In this document: one piece after another, positions 24,901-36,434 of the stretch
How the letters are laid out: each line of letters starts with the position of its first letter
How positions within the stretch are numbered: position 1 is the stretch's first letter
Source: Biscogniauxia marginata
Lineage: Eukaryota; Ascomycota; Sordariomycetes; Xylariales; Xylariaceae
Length of the DNA stretch: 64,000 nt
Reading direction: 5' to 3'
Assembly: GCA_022695795.1 (NCBI GenBank)
Contig: MU404075.1
Location: 248,001-312,000 of the forward strand
The notes under the pieces: generated by a model
Told to the model about the DNA's origin: nothing
The model's database searches: none
Seen by the model: only the letters and a program-made list of their open reading frames with translations
Program-made: the position numbers and the translations under genes

Positions 24901-26772
24901 AATTAAATCGGCCGTATTGCAACTCATGGAGTAATCTGCAAGGTTATTTTTCAAAGTTGGCTTGTCATGTGCCGAAAATAACAGGAGATGAGGGCGAGCA
25001 GTATCTGGATCTTTTCGGTTCGACCCGTTGGGTACTCCTTCGGCGTGATGCATTGATTTGTGAGTGCGGTAACCTGGAACCAGCGAATTCACACTTTCTA
25101 AGATCGCGTGTGCATTTGTTCCACCATAGCCAAAGGCATTGACACCAATGCGGCGAATGGGGGTTGAGTTCGTGAAAGGAGTAATCTTCCTCACAACCTT
25201 GACGTTGTATTCATCCCAAGGGACTAAAGTCGATCATTATTAGAAACAACTATAAGACAAGATAACACGAAGTATAATAGTCCGAAGGCATAAAAGCACC
25301 GGGTAAATTTAAATAAAAGAATTCTCGTCATATCCGAATACTAGGAAAGGAATTAGGTACAACTTACTACTAGAACTTAGCTTAGTGATCCCTGCAGTTG
25401 GAGGGATCACCCCGTTTTCTAAGGCCATTATAGCCTTGATGAGCGTTCCCATGGAGCTTGCAGCTTCACTGTGGCCGATGTTCGGTTAATCTATAATTTT
25501 ACGTCAGGTAAGAAAACAGAAAGTCAAGACAGAGCTGAGGTATCTTACGCTTCCGATCAACATGGGAGTTGATTTCGGTCTGCTTGCTCCCAATGCTTTG
25601 TGGATGGCCTCAACTTCAATAGGATCACCCACTGGCGTACCCGTACCATGGCATTCGATATAACTAGTGAGATCTGGCGTCATGTTCCCTAGTTTATAAG
25701 CTAGAGCGATGACTTCCACCTGGCCCTCCACGCTAGGATGTGTCAACCCATCCTTGCATTTCCCATTACTATTCGGGGCATCAGAAGCTATCACGATAGA
25801 TGGATCATAAGGGGAATAAACCTACCTGCCCGTAGCAGTCGACCGGATGACCGCGCGAATTGGATCGCCAGCTTTAAGAGCAGCGCTTAGCGGCCTGAGA
25901 TAAAGAGCACCGACACCCTCTGCTCTTGCATACCCATCGGCAGACTCATCAAATGTGTGTGACTAGTTGGTTGATGATAGGACCCCCAGATTGGCTGTAT
26001 TGATCTGTTGGTCCACCGTGAGAATGAGGTTTGTCCCACCCACGATAGCACTGTCACATTCTCCCGAGTTGATGGCTTTGCAAGCAAGGTCTAATGTATA
26101 GAGTGATGAAGAGCATGCCGTGTTGACCGTTAAACTAAAAAGAAAATGGTTAACGTGACTTTAAACATGATGAGGTGAAAGCAATTTTACCTTGGGCCCT
26201 TCAGGTCGAAGACATAACTAATGCGATTCCCTAGTATTCCCGTATCGACACCGGTAGAGACATATGCGTGTCTAAAGTCGGGTTCCTTCGTTGCCATGTG
26301 TTGAAAGTCATACGTGAATGACCCAACAAAACAGCCCGTCTTCCGACCAGCGGCATCACTGAGTGTAGTGCCGCTACTCTCAAGCGCCTCATAAACAACC
26401 TCTAGCAGCTTTCTCTGCTGAGGGTCCATCCACAGCGCTTCAACCGGGGATATCTTGAACATTCCAGGGTCAAAGTCCTTAAGCTCGTCCTCGAGGAAGT
26501 AGCCTCCGGAAACGTTGAGGCTTCCAGGACGTTCATTGCTTGGATGGAGGTAAGCATCAATATTGAACCGAGATGAAGGAACTTTGGGTTTATTTGCAAT
26601 CCCCTGGGAGATCAAGAGTTTCCACAAGTCTGTGGGGCAGCGAACATCTCTAGGCATTCGGCAGCCTTAAGCAACACAGTTAGTACTTAAATATGGTCCT
26701 AACTAATAAGGTGGCCATACCTATCCCAACAATGGCTATTGGCTCGAGGGCTTCTGGTTTAACACCGTCCAT
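18922..26772 (-). pseudogene. Highly reducing polyketide synthase (KS-AT-DH-psiMT-ER-KR-ACP), broken in three places
   Basis: Iterative type I HR-PKS that would build a reduced polyketide chain on its own ACP. Exons on the minus strand by eye: 26772-26721, 26665-26191, 26134-25826, 25768-25549, 25490-25368, 25223-24747, 24675-24403, 24338-22948, 22794-20418, 20369-20198, 20141-19652, 19595-18922. Domains in order: KS (TACSSSL, HGTGTPVGDP, NIGHSEAASS), AT (GHSSGE), DH (HRVGEEVMLP and HPTVLDACLQ), a shrunken MT-like remnant, ER, KR (GGLGGIG, SNYGA) and ACP (HGLDSM, Ser for phosphopantetheine). No thioesterase follows, as usual for HR-PKS. Lesions: an in-frame TAG at 25965-25963 inside KS; a one-base loss at the start of the exon at 25490; and a one-base loss near 23760, just after the AT motif GPHAA. 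No alternative intron removes them without deleting conserved KS or AT sequence. Sequencing error at C runs could explain the two shifts but not the stop. Confidence 0.85.
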
Positions 26773-28354
26773 GTCGAAACACTATTTGCTTTGTAAACGG
26801 GTAATAAGATAACTTGTTGTTTGTAAGATTGTCCAGAGATATGCTATATGGCTGGAAAAGTATATGGATCTCCTTAAGCCGTTGCGGCACATATTTATAC
26901 TTAAACTAGAAATGTACGATACTGGTGCGTGTACTCCTACACGGTATGTCCCTTTGGAAGCTAAATTACACAGCCTTACGCCGCCACGATCGTAAGCACA
27001 AAATGCGAGCATTAGTACAATGAAACTTACGATAACTAAACTAAGACACGGACAAACCATCGGCCAAGAAATCCTGGTTCGTATAACTTCAGTCAGAATA
27101 TTAAGAAGCCGATAATGTCTTCCAATACATATTTGCCGTGTTACCGGTAAGAAGCACGATGAGAACCCAAGTCAGACATTGAAACGTCGGGATGGATACC
27201 TACATGATCTCGGCCTTGGAATTATCCATCCGATTGCAATACACAATCCTTTTTCTAAAAGAGTGATGTCAATCTAGTAAACGTAAGACTAGGTATTTAC
27301 TCATTATTGTTTAGGTACTTAGTGAATGTTTTAGAGTCATTAAGATCCTACAGTATTAGGGTAATAAGGTATGGCATTCAACTTGAATGCACTTTTGATG
27401 ACGTGTATACTTGCCTATACGCTGCTTTAAACTGGATATCGATACGCGCATATGCACTACGTGATCCTAACAAACGGCAACAATCAAAAAGCACATTGAT
27501 TTTTCAATAATGGTGCGTAGTAGCCAATCAAAATGTCATCCGATCATCGGGATATCTCGGGGTAATGGATGTCTTGTTTCTTCTATTGCATATTGTGTTC
27601 ACGTCGCATTGCATAGGTGTATCACAGTTAATCAATTCTGTCAAATGGAGGTGGGATTAGCGATACCCATCCAGGAGTTATCTAAACCCCGCCCAAACAC
27701 GCATTCTGATATATCAACTTGTCATACAATAACAATCATGCGGCTATTGTTTACCATTGAGCGTCGCGTTGGGAGTGTTGGGAGTTAGCCTACAGGATGT
27801 GCCACCCTCCATGAAACTGCAACTGTAGGAGCGGAGAAAGCTTGGGAATAACTTTCAAGACTGTTTTCCGGGGGGTTAGCATGTTAGTAATAGCATACGA
27901 TGCTCCAAATTGCGCCAAAGGTGTTGACGTAGCTGTTCCTACTAATGGGCTCATTTTGGGTCATTTCGTTATAGAGTGACGAGCCTAACCAGGACATCAT
28001 GCACTGCCTACTCACCTTGTCCGACTATTGCAAGACACTCACCGTGGTTGAAAAAAGAAATTTGTTGATGACTAAAGACAAGAATACTCAACTCATCTCC
28101 TGTAACTTTTCCATAATTTACACATCAGAAAAGACTTTAAAGAGAGAAAAATGAGGGAAAGAAACGAAAGAAGGGAACTCTCCCATATGGGAATGTGTAT
28201 ACCCGTATAGCAGTCACGTGAAGCCCTATATGCCCTCCACGACATTACAAGATGTAGATTTGTTTTGATAATTCCTATTGCAAGTTTAAATGTAGCTATG
28301 ATATTCCATAAACACATATTATTTCTATCCAAGTAAGTTTCGCTGCACGTTATC
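26773..28354. other. Intergenic region upstream of the polyketide synthase
   Basis: About 1.6 kb holding the presumed promoter of the minus-strand PKS gene and the 3' flank of the rhodopsin-domain gene. Short ORFs here (26782-27060, 27307-27510, 27510-27788, 28093-28380) have no recognisable features. No regulatory site is assigned. Confidence 0.4.
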
Positions 28355-30117
28355 TTATTCCCAAGAAGCGTTATATCCATTTTTTCCCTGTGTAGTCATG
28401 TTGCTGTGGCGTTCTTCGATAGCTGTGAACTCTGTGGTGCGCACAATGCGGTCATGGAGCTCTGGTATTTTGGGCTTGACGGCGTCGGTGGGCTCTTCGG
28501 TGTTAATAGTATTCATAGTATTCATATCATTTAAAAGCACGTCGTCGTCTCCCATTCGGTGATATGGAGTATTGGAGTTTGCCGATTTAGCATTCGAATT
28601 AGTCCACTCAGAAGAGCCCTTCCCCTTTGATCCTCCAGCAAATGATCGCACTTGGGACCGTAAGGAGTTCACCACCCTACTGAGAAATTTAGAGTCGATG
28701 AAGATCTTCGGGATAGCTGGTACACAAAAGACCATAAACCCGCATGTAAGCTCCGCAAGGGACCACAGCGACATTTTTGACATGGTATAGGTCCAGTCTG
28801 GAGATCTTGAGTACTCCACTGTGGATGATAATCTAAAGGCAGCCGATACACATGCGTTACATAGTTTCCTTGTTAGTTCTGCTGGGCCTGTATGTTGGAT
28901 CAACTAACTTACAGGATACCAACTGCGAATACAAACGAAATACCGACTTTCTTCTTGATCCCCAGCTGAAGTTGCCAAATGACCCTTTGTGGAAGCAAAA
29001 TGATAAGAATATCGACGACAAGGTTCACAGAGGCAGTTGTAAGATCCAGGTTCGTTCGGTTATAGCAGGTTCCCGGAATTCGTTTGTCCCATATTCTGTA
29101 GTCATATATTAGTCCTCCAGTCTGTATTCGGTATGTAGTATATGATACCTATTAAAAGGAATGCAGCTTAGGTTACCAGAAATCTCCACTGCAAAGTAAA
29201 ACAAACCCGTGAACCACAATAGGCCGTGGCAGGTCCACTAAGAGCCATGGAATCAGTAAACACCTTCTCTAGGCAAATACGATTGCAGCTGTGGAGCATG
29301 ATGCTTCTACGGAGACTTACGTAGAAAGCACCACGGGTGCCACGCGGTACGAACATTCGTGCCCAATCCATAAGAATAGCTGCTTTGATGAAAATCATGG
29401 TGACCGCGTAGAAGTTGAAGGCAAGTTGGACAATATGTTTCTTAATAAGTCGAAGTAGAAGAGGCGCCACTTGTGCACACTTACATAAATTAGTTTGTTG
29501 ACGGTCGAGACACGGAAATTCCACTGGTGCACGAAGTGTCCCATCTCAATGAATCGGAACACGCAATAAGCATAGCCAAGATAGACGCCCTATTATTGAG
29601 GCACCATTAGCCGCATGTAGACACAGGATAGAGATGAAAGAGTTCAACAAGAAGGGAGATATTGCTTACAAATCCTATGACTGCGAGGCCTGTTCCTAAT
29701 CAGAATTGCTTTAAAATCAATGCGTCGATACTTACAGTCTTCATCTTATACCCTTCTGAAGCAGACAACCTTTGCATAAGCTCGTAGGAGGAGGGTTAAG
29801 GTTACTATAGTGATACAAAGGACTATCCGAAAATGAAGTCAGTAAATACTGTACTTAGCTCGTTTTCCAGCTCGTCTTATGAGGTTTTACCCCAGAGACA
29901 AGCCAGAGCAGGCCGCTTTTGCTCCCAAGGCATATTATCAGGACCAGTAAAAGACTGAAGTTAACTGACTAGTTACGGCTCGGGATAAGATATTTTGGTT
30001 CGGGGGATTATAGAAGTCGGGTTCAGTGCCCGTTGGAGGAGCCATCGCGAGTCCATTGAGAATAGCATCTTGCTGTTCAGGGGTAAGCAAGTATAATCCG
30101 TCTAATGAGCTCGACAT
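28355..30117 (-). pseudogene. Rhodopsin-domain (PTH11-like) integral membrane protein with one in-frame stop
   Basis: Seven-helix fungal membrane protein of the rhodopsin-domain family often called PTH11-like; role unknown, presumed plasma-membrane. Exons: 30117-29970, 29822-29736, 29689-29670, 29589-29485, 29440-29321, 29237-29149, 29095-28913, 28868-28355, giving a 421-codon frame. Family marks are the N-terminal LYLLTPEQQDAILNG followed by MAPP and NPPNQN, then VFRFIEMGHFVHQWN, FNFYAVTMIFIKAAIL, FVPRGTRGAFYWTCHGLLWF, LSCIPFNRIWDKRIPGTC, INFxxD-like LVVDILIILLPQRVIW, and FRLSSTVEYS. The tail after the last helix is hydrophilic. A TAA at 29748-29746, in the loop after helix 1, interrupts the frame and no splice alternative in the right phase avoids it. 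All other junctions are in frame, so decay is recent or the stop is an error. It lies between the PKS and the monooxygenase, as such genes often do in metabolite loci. Confidence 0.75.
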
Positions 30118-31460
30118 AGTGACTGTTGTCGGTGATGATGATCTGGACGAATTTCTCTACGATGCCAAAGCTTAGTGGCTGTTAGTGATAGTAATAAAGC
30201 ATTGGCATATGGCAGGTTGGAAATAGTTAAGTCGAAGCTTAGCACAGATGATGTCAACGTAACTGAGACCTATGAAGAGAATTTTCAGTGAATGCACGTA
30301 AGCCCATCGGTCAATATGGGGGCCATATATTTAGATCTTCTGTTACGGGGAACTCGACAAAAGGTAATCCCAACGTCATTGCGCTAGAAATTTGAAATGT
30401 AACTGGGTACCTACGATACTGTTACTTGTACTTGAAGACAATTCATTTGTTCCCTAGAAGGGACACCCTGTCATATATCGCATTATCTAGCACATCGGTC
30501 CTGTCGTTTTCCTTTGTGAGAATACTTGGGGGTAGATAGATGAAGATTATGGCAACCTCGTCCTACATTTAGTGATCCTCCTATCCTGTACTGTGACATC
30601 GCCTACTCCTGGTCATATCAGCAGCCTTCCACCGCCGCCCCCTCTTGGTGGCACCTCTGGGGCAAGGTATCGATCTACTGCTTTATCGCCTCATATATCT
30701 GATTTATAAGACTTTCAAATAGAGGTTTAACTTCGAGCCACGGTCAGGGAACCCGAGGTTCCATTGTGCTTATACGTCACATCAGCCATTGTGTAGTAGT
30801 GTGTGTGTGTTGTAGTGGATAGGCAGGCTCGCAAAGAAAAAGGTTGTATGTTGTGTTCTACACCCCCCCTATATTGATGTCCGCCCAGTAAGGTTCATTG
30901 CGAATTCTTATCATGCACGTTCCACTAACATGTGGTCGAGACTGTGGGGGAAGAAAAGATATGCGTAAGTTCATGCAAGGCTCCAGTTGTGTAATGTACT
31001 CGGTGGCATTGGAATGGGATGATGGAAAATAGGAAACCTACCTACTATGAGCGAAATCATTAGCAAAGGCAATTCTTGGATCCGTGAATAGGAAGGTGTT
31101 ACAAGTGCATCTGCAAAGAGCTTTGCCACGGATGATACCACACTATTGACATCACGATATTAGAGAAATTATTCATTACACAGAACTGATACTGAAAATT
31201 GTTAAAGAGGGACATATGCAGTACTCTGGATATGATTATTCGCTTTTACGGCTCTAAGCATTGTATAGCCCGGGGGGGGTTGTCTAACCTACCAAAACTA
31301 GATAGTCCTCTACTGCCTTAGAAATATTGACATAATACAACAAGATTGATACGGGGGTCAACTAGCGGGTTTAAGCCGTGACATTGAATGATTCTAAGTC
31401 GAAAGGCAAAACTACTAGAGAAACTATATGGAACCAAAATCCCGTCGTATTGTAGAGTCT
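30118..31460. other. Intergenic region between membrane-protein gene and monooxygenase
   Basis: About 1.3 kb with no supportable gene on either strand. It should contain the promoter of the minus-strand rhodopsin-domain gene and the 3' region of the minus-strand monooxygenase. A short GT run lies near 30800. Confidence 0.4.
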
Positions 31461-32955
31461 TCAGGCGGCGAATTCGAGACCTTCTGTGTGATTTCCCCAT
31501 CGTGCATGTACGTAGTCAATTGGCGGACGGTTTTGAGGCTTCCAATTACCCATAGTTCCGTACACAGGAAGTCTATCTTCAGACAGGGCGACATAGGTTG
31601 CACTTAGCTGCCACACGCGCTCTGTTTTTGCGGCCGTATTTTTTGGTACTCGAGGAACCGCAGACCTAAACCCATTGCGAGTCATGTGTTTCCATAGTCG
31701 CCTTAACATAATCGCTGTGTTATCGGCTTTCAAAGTCCAAGCGTTGTTAGTATATCCTAGCATGAACATCATATTAGGAACCCCATCAAGCATGGAGCCA
31801 TTCCATATGAATCTCTTACCCCACGACATCGGGTTGCCATCAACGCGTATATCGATGCCGCCACCCATTTTCATGTTAAGGCCTGTTGCGGTTATAATGC
31901 AATCTGCATCAACAGTCTTGCCGTCCTGCATTGCTACACCTGTCGTCGTAACGGTTTTAATCTTCCCAGTGATGATTTCCACGTTTGGGCGGCGAAGAGA
32001 CTTGTAGAAAATACCCTCTGGGTCTGTACATATTCGTTGCTCCCATGGACTGTACTTTGGTATGAAGTGATATTGGCTAACACCCTCCGGTAACTGCTTC
32101 ACAGTCTCGCTGTGTAAAGCTTTCCTTGCAGCATGGGGAAAGTATTGACAAAACACAACAAAAAGGTATGAGGTAACAGCCCAATAGAATCGCCGACATG
32201 CCATGACAAGGAACAACGGGAGGAAGCTGAAGAAGGCCCATGAAGTGTTACTATGGGCCACGATATAGGTCGGGCTTCGTTGGATCATAGTTAACTGGGC
32301 GGCTTTCTTCGCAAGGTACGGCATTACAGTGACGGCAGTGGCTCCGCTACCAATCAATGCTATCTTCTTATTTTCATAATCGTAATCGTTAGGCCAAAAC
32401 TGGGGGTTGATCACCTTGCCTATGGGGCCATTAATAATAGGTACGACTCTGTTAGGTTCAGAAATACTTGCCTTTGTAGCTATCGAGGCCAGGTATGCCG
32501 GCTTGTAGCGGAACCTGATAATCATAGTAACCAGTGCCCAAGATCATCCAGGATGCTCTGAAGGTCTTCGGCTCCCCTTGATGATCAACTGCCATAGTCC
32601 ATTTTTGGTGGTCAGAGGACCAGTCCGCAGATGACACTTTGTGGCAAAGTCGAATGCGCTCGAGGATGTGATGCTTTGATGCGGCAGCTCTGAGGTATTC
32701 GAGAATGAGAGGACCTTCACCAATGGGGTAGGGAAAAGGCCACCAATGCCAGGCAAAGCCCAGTGTGTACATATCTGAGTCCGAACGCACACCCGGGTAG
32801 GTGAATTGATCCCAAGTGCCACCGATATCATCACGACACTCAAGAATTGTGAACCTAACTTCAGGTAGTTCGGTTAGGAGACGATAGGCACAATTTATAC
32901 CGGAAATTCCGGCGCCTATGATGATAATATCGAATTCCTCTAGTGATGAGGCCAT
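31461..32955 (-). CDS. Flavin-dependent monooxygenase of the class B / Baeyer-Villiger type
   Basis: NADPH- and FAD-dependent monooxygenase, probably hydroxylating or inserting oxygen beside a carbonyl of a cluster product. Model: exons 32955-32472 and 32419-31461, 480 aa. FAD-binding GAGISG at residues 14-19 opens the protein; GGTWD, YPGVRSDSDMYTLGF follow as in steroid and cyclohexanone monooxygenases. The region that in the family reads FxGxxxHxxxWP is YKGKVINPQFWP, with Asn in place of His. The second Rossmann motif is IGSGATA near 184-190. The intron (32471-32420) begins GCAAGT and ends TAG, so it is a GC-AG intron; this is the only placement that keeps the frame. A longer upstream ATG at 33066 adds an unlike leader, so I start at MASSLEEFD. 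The frame is intact, unlike the neighbouring PKS and reductase. Substrate cannot be told. Confidence 0.88.
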
Positions 32956-34183
32956 AGCGAGATCTCTAGCAGAGGGTTCGTCTGGATCACGATTGTATGA
33001 AAGGGTCTCCTTGGGTGAGAAAAGAATATATGAGTCTCCCGTGACAATGCTGAACAGGCAAGACAAAGGGAAGAGAAGGTCGCTTTATCGCTCAGAAATT
33101 CGACGACTTAAGGTAGAGAGTGAGGTTGGACTCAAAAAACAAGACAGAAGAATAATACCTAAAGAGTAGAATTCTAGCCGTGGGCGCGTCTTCTCAGCCT
33201 TGGATACTCGGCACCATCTACCTCCCTGACTCGTTACTTATACTCTCTAAATACGTATATATATACGGGAAATATGGGTCTGCAGTTCCCTTGAATTATT
33301 GAATTGGGGACAAGTCAGCTGTGCGACCAACGTGGACCTGTTTGCCAGACAAGAGGCAATAATAATTGATTAATTATCTACCCGACCCGACATAATTGAA
33401 TACTATGACAAACTCCACCGCCTCTTCTCCCTTCCTCTTCCAGCTTCATCCATGGATCGGGTCCTTTCAATGTCGGATCCATCCTAACCTCCGCGGTTAC
33501 GTACCTTAGGTAGCAGTTGGTAAGTAAATCTCGAGTCTATTTTGTGGCTTCCGACTGGGGCCAGGGAGGAGTTGCAGGCCAAGGGCGTTTTTTTCTTCTT
33601 GTCTTGGCTGTACGACTTGCTGCTTTGGCAGATTGGAAATGCCGACAAAGTGTAACGCACAGTCACAGTCCTGCAGGCTGAATGTGGTCTGACCTGATAT
33701 TTGATATCTGATTTATCTGTCTTAACACTGGACAGTTTAAAGGCAGGCTAGGTAGATTGTACAGCTAGTGATCGCTCCAGTATCCGTAATTCTGCCTATT
33801 GATAATCTCCTTATTTATGTCTCGTGTGCGTGCATATCACATTGCCTGTCGCTTATATAGAGAAGTGCCGTACATTGATTGACTTTACATGCTCGGTTGA
33901 ACGACAGGTTACTTTCGCCACTCATCTATATTATAGGTATACCAGGTCTATCCGAATGTAACATATACCCGAAGAGGGAAAGAAGTGCGAGGCGCGTTTG
34001 CGCGTAACGTAGAAATGTTTTACGGATTAGAGTATCCTACAACTAGCTACACGGTAATCGCCAATGATACGGGTTGAGCCACGCAAATACTATCCGCTGC
34101 AATGTATAGATATTTATAAGCTCGGCTGCCTCGGCTAGCTGCTTTATTTTTCTGTCCTCTTTCCTATCGCTGATTCATTCATC
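32956..34183. promoter_or_regulatory. Divergent promoter region of the monooxygenase and reductase genes
   Basis: About 1.2 kb between the minus-strand monooxygenase and the plus-strand reductase. A TATA-like stretch (ATATTTATAAG, about 34109-34120) lies some 65 bp before the reductase ATG. Nothing else is recognised; the short ORFs are not supported. Confidence 0.4.
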
Positions 34184-35312
34184 ATGTATTCCAATAAGAC
34201 CCTGATATACAAATGTTACACGCGGCATTTGCCAGTGCCTGGGAAGCACTTGGCGGTCGAGCCTCGTCCTTTCGACCCCGACACTCCGCCTCCACCCGGG
34301 GGCTTCACGGTCAAAAACGAGTATCTATCCTTCGATACATACCAGCGAGGCCAGATGCGGCTTCCTGACGACCACGGGACTTACTCACTGCCGTGGCGGG
34401 AGGGGAAGCCTGCCGTTGTCACCACCCTCTCTACCGTGCTCAAGTCGGACCGCCCGATGTTCAAGCCTGGCGACAAAGTTAGTGCCATGGCCGATGCCGG
34501 CCGAGCTGGCCGCCGCAGCGCGCCCCTGTCTGGTGTCCAAGTTGGGCCTCGACATCGCGCCGGCAACTCTCATCGGCGCCCTCGGCATATCTGGGCTCTC
34601 ATCATACATCAGCTTTTTCGAGTTCGTACCAAAGCCGCGCGCTGGCAAGGTCATCTTCATCTCAGCGGCCAGCGGCGGCGTCGGTCAAATCGTCGGCCAG
34701 TTGGCCAAGATGCACGGATGAAGGTTATTGGAAGTACCGGCAGCGATGAGAAGGTGGACTTTGTTGTTCGCGAACTTGGGTATGATGGTGCCTGGAACTA
34801 CAAGAAGGAGACAACCGCAGACTCACTCGACAGACTGGCGCCTGAGGGCCTGGATGTCTACTACGACAACGTAGGTGGGGAGCAGCTTGAAACAACGCTG
34901 CTTCGGATGAAGGACTACGGAACCATCGGTGAGATACAAAACCCCTCCTATTATGGCCTCTAATGGTTCGGGAGCTGTTGAGAACTGGTTGATTGATATT
35001 AGAGGCACTAAAGTTGCAAGCGGCATGGCTTCCCAGTATAACCTCCCAGATGAGGAGAAGTACGGAGTGAAGACGCTTATGCACATCGTGTTTAAGCGCC
35101 TCACAATTCACGGGTTTGTATGCTCTGATCCACAACATCTTGAGAAATATTTGCCTTCGTTCTCAAACGACATGGCGACCTAGATAGCGGAAGGTAAGAT
35201 CAAAACGAAGGAGGAAGTTATGATCGGGATGGATAAAGCTCCAGAGGCAATGATCAAGATGTGGAAAGGAGAAAAGTTTGGAAAAATCGTTCTTAAGGTT
35301 GTGGAGGATTAA
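34184..35312 (+). pseudogene. Medium-chain NAD(P)H-dependent alkenal/enone reductase, broken
   Basis: Resembles zinc-independent medium-chain reductases of the alkenal double-bond / prostaglandin reductase type, which saturate enones with NADPH. Seen: N-terminal GDKVSAM region in one frame, then LGLDIAPATLIGALGISGLSSY and the cofactor motif ISAASGGVGQIVGQLAK in a second frame, then KVIGSTGSDEKV and LDVYYDNVGGEQLETTL in a third. So there are two frame changes, near 34490-34510 and at about 34720. An intron at 34929-35004 joins the next exon in frame (GMASQYN, EKYGVK, WKGEKFGKIVLKV to the end at 35312). A TAG at 35181-35183 stands where the family usually has Trp. Length and order otherwise fit the family's roughly 350 aa. 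The PKS ER domain also lacks its cofactor motif, so this gene might once have supplied enoyl reduction in trans, but that is inference. Confidence 0.8.
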
Positions 35313-35565
35313 GTGTTACTTGTTATCGAGCTAATATGGAGTAAATCGGGTGCCTATTCGTAACCCCTTTCCTTGCCTTTTATTTCGAACGTAAATGATA
35401 CGTGATAATTGTCAGACATACGACTATATGAACTCAAAAACTATAATTATTGTGACTGCTGGGCGTTGATCTAGGGTTATTCTAAATGGTCCAAGATGAT
35501 GTTGTATTCTCTAGGTTAATCCCTAACCTAGTAACTAAGCTAATATAGGGGTGGCACCAGCCACA
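35313..35565. other. Short 3' flank before the AT-rich island
   Basis: Ordinary composition up to about 35565. The end carries TATAGGGGTGGCACCAGCC, a block that recurs with two changes near 62210. The boundary with the first LTR fragment is sharp at TGTGACG. Confidence 0.4.
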
Positions 35566-35890
35566 TGTGACGAACCTCTCTATATGTTCTTAGTCAACTG
35601 ACTTCACAGGTGAGTACGTACTGGGTTTTCTTGATTTAAAAGTAATAATAAATCGAGGTTAATTTAAGAGATTTATAATGCTTTATTCGTTAAAGAGATT
35701 TCAAGGTACTTTTATTATAATTTTAAATTAATAATTAAAGAATTAAAATAAATAACTAAATATAAAAGAATTTTTTTTTATTTTTTATTTTTTATTTTTT
35801 ATTTTTTATTTTTTATTTTTTATTTTTTATTTTTTATTTTTTATTTTTTATTTTTATTTCTTATTTTAATATGTTAAATATCGTTAGATT
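35566..35890 (-). repeat. Truncated LTR fragment of the gypsy family
   Basis: The first roughly 215 bp match the start (as listed on the plus strand) of the LTRs at 35906, 42801, 49854 and 51268 (TGTGACGAACCTC, then GACTTCACAGGTGAGTACGT). The copy then runs into an ATTTTTT tandem tract instead of the rest of the LTR. It marks the left edge of the island. Confidence 0.8.
35780..35852. repeat. ATTTTTT heptanucleotide tandem array
   Basis: About ten copies of ATTTTTT inside the truncated LTR. The site corresponds to the variable segment where other LTR copies carry their own minisatellites. Confidence 0.9.
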
Positions 35891-35905
35891 TTTTTATTTT
35901 TAAAA

Positions 35906-36365
35906 TGTGACGAACCTCCCTGTGTGTTCCTAGTCAGCTGACTTCACAGGTGAGTACGTACTAGGTTTTCTTGATTTGAAGGTAACAGTGGGTTGAGATT
36001 GGTTTAATTAATTCACAATGTTATGTTCGTTAGAGAGGTTTCAAGGTACTCTCACTATAGTATTAAAAAGTAATTATAGTTTTAGATTAATAATTAAAGA
36101 ACGAGAGACAAATTACATAGAAAATTCCAATCTATTTATACTTATTACTTCTTTCTTGTGGTATATTAAATACCTATTAAACTTAAATAAGTTATTAAAC
36201 TAACTTAAACTTATTACATTAAGTTTATTCTAGTTAACTAATTAATATAGATTTAATATTATGTAATGTTATATAAAATGTGTATTATCCCTACTATTTT
36301 ACACATTCTTAGTTCTTATTTCGATATCCCTATTAAGTTTCTTTTAATAAAGCTAATTTATAACA
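35906..36365 (-). repeat. 3' LTR of element A
   Basis: 460 bp, TG...CA ends when read on either strand (TGTGACGAAC to TTATAACA as listed). It is followed on the plus strand by CTATTCCCTCTCTC, the complement of the polypurine tract. It is the copy least changed at its left end. Confidence 0.8.
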
Positions 36366-36434
36366 CTATTCCCTCTCTCTTTAAATCTTTGTTTTAAAGA
36401 CCTCGAGTAAGTTTTTCCCTTTTTATTCCTTATA

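Noticed and set aside
25963..26016. A 54-nt in-frame intron (GTGGAC to CTAG) that would remove the KS stop codon
   Set aside because: It would delete conserved KS residues (the LGVLS region), and the donor is poor. A true nonsense codon is more likely.
36018..36203. 61-aa ORF inside the AT-rich island
   Set aside because: It lies in an LTR and consists of AT-rich codons; no protein signal.
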